A stretch of DNA of 64,000 nucleotides from Mimachlamys varia (lineage: Eukaryota > Mollusca > Bivalvia > Pectinida > Pectinidae): NCBI GenBank assembly GCA_947623455.1, contig OX392529.1, positions 58,113,186 to 58,177,185 on the forward strand, written 5' to 3'. The translations under genes were made by a program, and so were the position numbers. Below, piece by piece: positions 59,011 through 64,000 of this stretch; the stretch's first letter is position 1; each line of letters opens with the position of its first letter. The notes under the pieces were generated by a model. The model did not search any database, was not told the origin of the DNA, and was given only the letters and a program-made list of their open reading frames with translations.

Positions 59011-59915
59011 AGGTGTCACCCTCTCTACACCAGTATATATAGGTTATCTCTCTCTATATCAGTATATATAGGTGTCCCCCTCTTTATTACAGTATATATG
59101 GGTGTCACCCATCTATACCAGTGCATATAGGTTTCATCCTCTCTACAACGGAATATATATATAGGTGTCTCCCTTCCCCTTATACCAGTATATATACAGT
59201 ATAGAGGTCACCCTCTCTACACCAGTATATATATGTGTCCCACTCTATATATCAGTATATATATGTGTCCCTCTCTCTATACCAATATATATAGGTGCCC
59301 CCTTCTCTACACAAGTATATAAAGCTGTTCCCCTCTTGATCTCTATACCAATATATATAGGTGCCCCCCTCTATATACCAGTATACATGTATATAGGTGT
59401 CGCCCTCTCTACACCAGTATATATACATTGTAAGTTCCCTCTCTCTATATCAGTATATATAGGTGTCCCCCTCTTTATTACAGTATATATGGGTGTCGCG
59501 TTCCCTCTATACAAGTAAATTTAGGTGACAGCCTCTCTAAAATAGTATATTTAAAAGTCCCTCTCTCTACACCATTATATATAGATGTCCTCCTCTCCAT
59601 AACAGTATATCTATGTGTCACCCATCTATACCAGTACATATAGGTGTCACCCTCTCTATACCAATATATATAGGTGTCCCCCTCTCTACACAAGTATATA
59701 TAACTGTTCCCCACTTGATCTCTATACCAGTATATATAGGTGCCCCCTCTTTATACCAGTATATTTAGGTGTCGCCCTCTCTACACCAGTATATATAGGT
59801 GTCACTCTCTCTAAACCAGTATAAATAGGTGCCCCCCTCTTTATACCAGTATATAAAGGTGCCCCCCTCGCTATACCAGTATATATAGGTGTCCCTCTAT
59901 CTATACCAGTATTTA
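59011..59915 (+). repeat. Degenerate edge of the 30-bp array
   Basis: Diverged units with TATATAGGTGTC, CCCCTCTCTATACCAG and irregular lengths. Gradual decay toward the edge is what unequal exchange predicts for the outer part of an array. Confidence 0.85.
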
Positions 59916-60146
59916 TTATATGACTGGGGCGGGATTCATAAAAAATCTTAAGTTTTACACTTAAAAATATACTTAAGTAAGAAATGTTTTCTTAGCTAAG
60001 AAAAAATACTTAAGTTCATTTCAAAAAGATGCTAAGAGTAATTCTTAGTTAAGAATTCCGCGTGACACTTAAGTGTGTAACCAAGTGAAATTAGGGGGAA
60101 ACCCCAGACTAAAAATAGATTTTGTAACCAGACGACAATAAACAAT

Positions 60147-60435
60147 ATGGCGGCAGGCGAAGAGAAAAAAATCAAACGCAAACCAAACTGGACACAGGAC
60201 GAGTGTATTCTCGTTGCGTCCCTCGTAAATGACAGAAAGAGTGTGTTACGGGGGAAACTCGGACCCAACCTGACGTCAAGAATGAAAAAGGACGCGTGGC
60301 AAGCGGTGACGAGACACTTTAATGCGTCATCGGTTACTCCTCGATCCCCGGAAGAGGTGGAGAAGAAATGGCATAATCTATTGTCAAATGCCAAAAGCGA
60401 AATCTCCGCTTTCAGAAAATCGACAACCGCAACAG
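60147..60435 (+). CDS. Harbinger Myb/SANT-like DNA-binding protein, exon 1
   Basis: Starts MAAGEEKKIKRKPNWTQDE and continues LVASLVNDRKSVLRGKL, KKDAWQAVTRHFNASS, EEVEKKWHNLLSNAKSEIS. The spaced tryptophans and the basic third helix are those of the trihelical Myb/SANT-like domain found in the accessory protein that escorts the Harbinger nuclease to the nucleus and the transposon ends. The exon ends CAACAG|GTTAGA, a plausible splice donor (phase 1). Reading through instead reaches a stop 2 codons later. No second exon was identified. The frame is intact across the domain. Confidence 0.8.
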
Positions 60436-60881
60436 GTTAGATGCTTTTCTTTTTCATTTATTAACACGGAATCGATAAAGTTAAAATTAAAGAATAATCT
60501 GCATACATAATCTGGAAGATGGTTTGTTATTGCTGCTATAGATTTCATGCACTTCCACATGTTATTAGCGAGTTTTATATAGGCCTACATATATATATAC
60601 ATGTCTTTATAATTACCCTTCAATGGATTATCAATTTCAAAATTCAAGATTCAAAACAAGAATATTTCACTTGAACCAGAACAAGATTTTCATGTTCTTG
60701 GTTTTTTTTTCCGAAATCAACAAATTTAATTTGTATATATATTTATGTGTAGGTCAACCAAACAAAAAAGGAATTATTTGTGCTGTACCATATAGGCCTA
60801 GACCTACATGTATATTGCATATTTTTTTTTAGTTAAAGGGAAATTTAAGGGGTTTGGAAGATGTTGAAATTCATGATGGGT

Positions 60882-61529
60882 CTACATGAGTCTTGGAGTA
60901 CTTGCAAACATATGTAAACAGAATGCCTTTTGTGATGTTTCTTGCCAGATTTTCTCCAAAAACTTGATAAGTTGATTTTTATGCAATAAGAATCTCACAG
61001 TTCTAACCATATGAACATTGACAAAATATATATACCATATATAGTCAAAATATATAGATCTCCCATATTCATTTTCGTTGATCGTCGGTGCTATAATTTG
61101 CACATGGGTTCCGTCTGTTGCTCCAACTACGCCAGGGAACCCAGCAATTCGGTAAAATTGTTCATGATTTTGCCTTATGTGATCAACTTGTGTGGGGAAT
61201 TTGATAAATCTTCTTACCATTCTGTCTGAGGATAGGCTCGGAAGAGTACATGTTATTGCTCTCGATACTGAAGACTGTGAAATTCCCATATCATCTCCAT
61301 TACATAGTTGCATTTTGCCAGTTGCTAGAAAGCGCAGAGTTAGGCAAATCTTTTGAATTGATGTTAAAGCATGATTTCTCATGGATCCCGCTCTTACCTC
61401 ATGTCCAATCAACCCGTTGACGAAGTTGATTCCACCAGAATCAAGTCTAAAACGCCTTACCAACTCAGTATCCGAATATTCGTTCAAACAATCCTTCCTC
61501 TCTTTAAAATTCCTTCTATGAACCGCCAT
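60882..61529 (-). pseudogene. HARBI1-like transposase, N-terminal half
   Basis: The nuclease of the Harbinger element. It starts MAVHRRNFKERKDCLNEY, then ELVRRFRLDSGGINFV, LTLRFLATGKMQLCNGDDMG, SQSSVSRAI (helix-turn-helix), FPGVVGATDGTHVQI (the first catalytic Asp) and PTINENEYG. Family members continue with a second Asp in a HDS-like motif and a Glu. Here, after NENEYG, the protein becomes unrelated (SIYFDYIWYIYFVNV) and stops, so the rest is either in a spliced exon that has been deleted or lost outright. With only one of three catalytic residues it cannot act alone. Confidence 0.85.
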
Positions 61530-61756
61530 TTTGTTTTCTTATAAAAATTAATTAAGAAATTCTTATCTTATTTAGGAGTCCTCTTTAGGACTCTTAACTT
61601 TGAGTGTATACTTAAGTACTAAATATGTTTATGAATCATACTTAAGAATTTTTCTTAGGTTTAAGAATTCTATTAATACTTAAGTAAGAAAAAATTAGAC
61701 TTAAGTATTTTCTTACACTTAAGTATGATTTAAGATTTTTTTATGAATCCCGCTCC

Positions 61757-62147
61757 TGGTATGTAACACTTTTACTCATTGGTCCTAATGAGATCACATG
61801 ACATCAAATATTTCCTTTGAAACACTCCACAGCATCACCGAGAAGTCAATATAACGTATCGCCAGGCCGCGGAATGTTTTGTAATATGACTTGAGTGTTT
61901 GCTTGATTCTCATTGGCCCACTTCATGGTTTCCTCTCCAGCACCTGTTTGTGAGTAGACCTGTTCGTGCTAAAAATAACTCGACTGGGAAATTCCCTTCA
62001 CATTGCCGACCGGTTCGTGCTATTTTAGCACGAACATGTCTGCAATCGTTGCTTCCCTGTTGTCCAATCGCGCAACGCGTTAGTTTGGACAACAGCCAAT
62101 CAGAATGCTTGATACAAGCGATCGTTTGGAATCACTTTGTTTACAAT
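61757..62147 (+). promoter_or_regulatory. Upstream region of the Crypton-like gene
   Basis: It contains two hairpins: GTTCGTGCT/AGCACGAAC (about 62,010-62,032) and TTGTCCAA/TTGGACAA (about 62,059-62,092). GCCAATCAG at about 62,095 is a CCAAT-type site about 50 bp before the ATG. GTTCGTGCTA also occurs at about 61,963. These suggest a promoter or element end, but no terminus could be defined. Confidence 0.4.
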
Positions 62148-62829
62148 ATGGCAGACGGTTAACCCACAGAACGCTTTGCTACAATAAACGAAGAAGAACT
62201 TAATGATCTATTGAAGAAAAAAGATGCAAAGAACACACGCAAGAACACTGCTGGCGCTGCGAAATTATTTAGGCAATATTTGGGTGCTAAAGGTCAGTCA
62301 ACGGACTTCGAACATTATAGTAAACATGATTTGGACAGGAGCCTTGGGAAGTTCTACGCTGAAGTGCGACAAGAAAACGGGAACCACTACAAGAAGACAA
62401 GTCTAATAGCCATTAGACACGGGATAAATAGGTATTTGTCCAGCTCTGCTACGAGTGTGTGTGGTATTGTAAACGACACAGCATTCAGAGAATCAAAAAA
62501 AAAATTTGACGCTGTGTGTAAAGACCTCAAACGTCATGGGAAAGGCGGAATGGAACATTTTCCTGTTGTTGAACCAGCAGACCTTCAGAAAATTAATGCC
62601 TATTTTGATATAAATGACAGCACCAAGTTATTAGAGAAGGTTTTTGTTGACATGTCACTGTATTTTGGTCGAAGAGGTAGAGAGAACAACAGATCATTGA
62701 AAGTGACAGACTTTGCAGTTACTCAGGATGCAGAGGGAAACACATACATGTACATGGTTAATGATGAGCTAACAAAGAATCACCAAAATGACAAAAACAC
62801 TGCTGAGGGCAGGATGTACGCTCGACCAG
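62148..62829 (+). pseudogene. Crypton-type tyrosine recombinase (KIAA1958/DUF3504-like), exon 1 with early stop
   Basis: From ATG at 62,148 the frame reads MADG, a TAA at 62,160, then PTERFATINEEELNDLLKKK, NTRKNTAGAAKLFRQYL, SLGKFYAEVRQENG, TSLIAIRHGINRYL, FDAVCKDLKRHGKGGMEHFP, VDMSLYFGRRGREN and GNTYMYMVNDELTKNHQND, ending RPG at a strong donor (CCAG|GTAAGC, phase 1). This is the N-terminal and core region of the family of Crypton-derived tyrosine recombinases that includes KIAA1958 and the ZMYM C-terminal domain; FGRRGREN holds the first catalytic arginine. 682 nt with one stop at codon 5 and otherwise fully open is unusual. Either translation starts downstream (Met at 62,211 region is not ideal) or the copy has only just died. 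The C-terminal exons with H-x-x-R and Tyr are not seen in the window. Confidence 0.78.
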
Positions 62830-62912
62830 GTAAGCCTTAGTTAATTAGTACTGTCACGTTGATTCTGCATATTAAAATTCCAATGTTAAATGGTATTTTT
62901 TAGCAATATACA

Positions 62913-63930
62913 GTTGAGTGTAAGCTAACCTTTACACCCTAGTGAACTAGGAGTGCACTACGTTTAAACTAGTAGTGCACTACATTTAAACTACAGGTAA
63001 ACTAGTAGTGCACTACGTCCAGCCAGGTGTGACCACAAAAACCCCCATACAGGTAATGGGAGTGTCCATATCTACCTGTGTCCCTACCTGTTCCGATGTA
63101 ATATGATTTACCTGTATTTTTATGTTGGTACTATTGAAGATGTCTAATAAAGATGTCTATAGTTTGTTACTTAATATAAGCAAAAAAAAAATTAACAATT
63201 CTGATTTGACGCCAGATGATATTCGATTTAATACACTGCGTGTCAAGATTAAATATATATATAATAAACAAACTTAATTATATATAAGTTAATTTTTGGT
63301 TCAAGTAACAATGATTTTTTTTAATTTAAATATTTACATTCTTCAATTCAATCGAAAGGTATGTATTTGCTTAAAAATGGTAGAATAAATGTACTATATA
63401 TGTTGTCAATAGTTGATCCTGCTAAAAGTGTATAAAGAAAGAAAGTAAACAACGCATTGTAATATAAAAGATCAGATATTAGAATAACAGATTTATTTTA
63501 AATGAATTGTCATTAAGAAGCCATCAGAGACGTATATAGTTTAAACGTCTCTGAAGCCATGCAATAGTACCTACATGTACTGGCATTGGTGTTTCGTTTC
63601 ATTATACATTCATGTACAAATAAACATACAAAGCCATTTCCTTTTTCATACCATAATTCCAATATACATATGTACATGTAATCCAATTGACTGTAATACA
63701 ATGTTATCATCAATTATCAAGTTGGATCATCATTCATCAATTAGCCTATAATCAAACTTGGCTAGTGATGGCCCTGGGGGAGAGCTCAGGAGGTGAGAAA
63801 TTCACACCTGGCTAACTACAGCCAGCCTACGGGACCCCTATAGCTATATCCTAAACTCTGGGAGGATGTGGCCATGCAGATCAAGTACATAATTATGCCT
63901 GGAGGGTAAATGATTCTACCTGTAGATCTA
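62913..63930 (+). repeat. Dispersed repeat family, copy B (longest)
   Basis: Begins GTTGAGTGTAAGCTAACC like copy A (15,883) and ends like the inverted copy C (21,166-22,040) at ATGCCTGGAGGGTAAATGATTC. The first 100 bp have repeated TAGTAGTGCACTAC and the rest TACCTGT-rich then AT-rich DNA. No coding. It carries the micro-MITE at 63,525. It lies just inside the putative intron after the Crypton exon. It may be a non-autonomous DNA element, but no inverted ends are evident. Confidence 0.78.
63517..63560. mobile_element. Micro-MITE palindrome, copy 4, with 8-bp target duplication
   Basis: GAAGCCAT at 63,517-63,524 and again at 63,553-63,560 flank a 28-bp palindrome with arms CAGAGACGT and ACGTCTCT around TATAGTTTAA-like centre. 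The homologous site in copy C of the host repeat (21,541-21,562, other strand) lacks the palindrome and one duplicate. CAG-starting ends and 8-bp duplications are characteristic of the hAT superfamily. Confidence 0.75.
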
Positions 63931-64000
63931 GATCTGTATCTGTCCTTTTTTAGTTAGATACAAATGTATCATATATAAGTCATTAGGTTAGTTTAAAATA

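Larger units (their letters stand above)
59926..61756. mobile_element. PIF/Harbinger transposon with two convergent genes
   Basis: The ends are inverted repeats starting GGGGCGGGATTCATAAAAAA on the left and GGAGCGGGATTCATAAAAAA on the right, continuing into about 130-190 bp of subterminal CTTAAGT/ACTTAAG repeats. Inside are a Myb/SANT-like gene on the plus strand and a HARBI1-like nuclease on the minus strand, the usual two-gene arrangement of animal Harbingers. At 1.83 kb it is short for an autonomous element, and most of the DDE domain is missing. The 3-bp target duplication is not evident. It sits directly at the end of the 30-bp array. Confidence 0.88.

Noticed and set aside
55479..59012. 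1,177-codon plus-strand open frame
   Set aside because: It lies wholly in the 30-bp tandem array, and overlapping frames are equally open on the other strand. Openness follows from a period divisible by three and a unit with few stop-like triplets.

Overview
The window looks like nuclear DNA of an invertebrate animal, most plausibly a bivalve or other mollusc. It is AT-rich. Its one clear host gene is split by spliceosomal introns. The rest is a dense graveyard of animal transposons (several LINEs, a Penelope/PLE-like reverse transcriptase, Ty3/gypsy, DIRS-like, mariner, PIF/Harbinger, Crypton-type recombinase, MITE-like foldbacks) plus very large minisatellite arrays. There are no bacterial features: no operons, no CRISPR, no long conventional ORFs. 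The species cannot be fixed from sequence alone.

Layout. 1-9 kb: a minus-strand LINE (about 1,480-3,830) carrying a foldback element, plus-strand LINE pieces, a LINE tail present in both orientations, and a DIRS-like RNase H/tyrosine recombinase remnant. 10-14 kb: a decayed PLE-like copy running into a 31-bp minisatellite, then a minus-strand LINE 3' half. 14-17 kb: mostly gene-free, with hairpins. 17-21 kb: a plus-strand LINE interrupted by a 1.3-kb mariner. 21-25.5 kb: a dispersed repeat, a scrambled gypsy gag, and a minus-strand LINE 5' end (ORF1 plus the start of ORF2). 26-27.5 kb: a PIF/Harbinger remnant.

28-43 kb: the first four exons of a plus-strand receptor-type guanylyl cyclase (natriuretic-peptide-receptor-like ectodomain). 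The four exons sum to exactly 318 codons with matching splice phases. Each of the three complete introns is mostly minisatellite: 25/50-bp and 42-bp arrays in intron 1, a 24-bp array in intron 2 and a 15-bp array in intron 3. The downstream exons (rest of ectodomain, membrane segment, kinase-homology and cyclase domains) were not found and presumably lie beyond the window.

44-54 kb: duplicated non-coding blocks and a PLE-like reverse transcriptase fragment. 53.8-59.9 kb: a 6-kb array of a 30-bp unit. 59.9-61.8 kb: a nearly whole PIF/Harbinger element with a Myb-like gene and a truncated transposase. 62.1-62.8 kb: a first exon of a Crypton/DUF3504-type recombinase with an early stop. 62.9-63.9 kb: another copy of the 21-kb dispersed repeat.

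Most notable: (1) a family of 28-40 bp palindromes with hAT-like ends, one copy having a perfect 8-bp target duplication and a natural empty site elsewhere in the window; (2) a minisatellite whose unit matches the 3' flank of the PLE-like element beside which it sits; (3) a receptor gene whose successive introns are each dominated by a different minisatellite.
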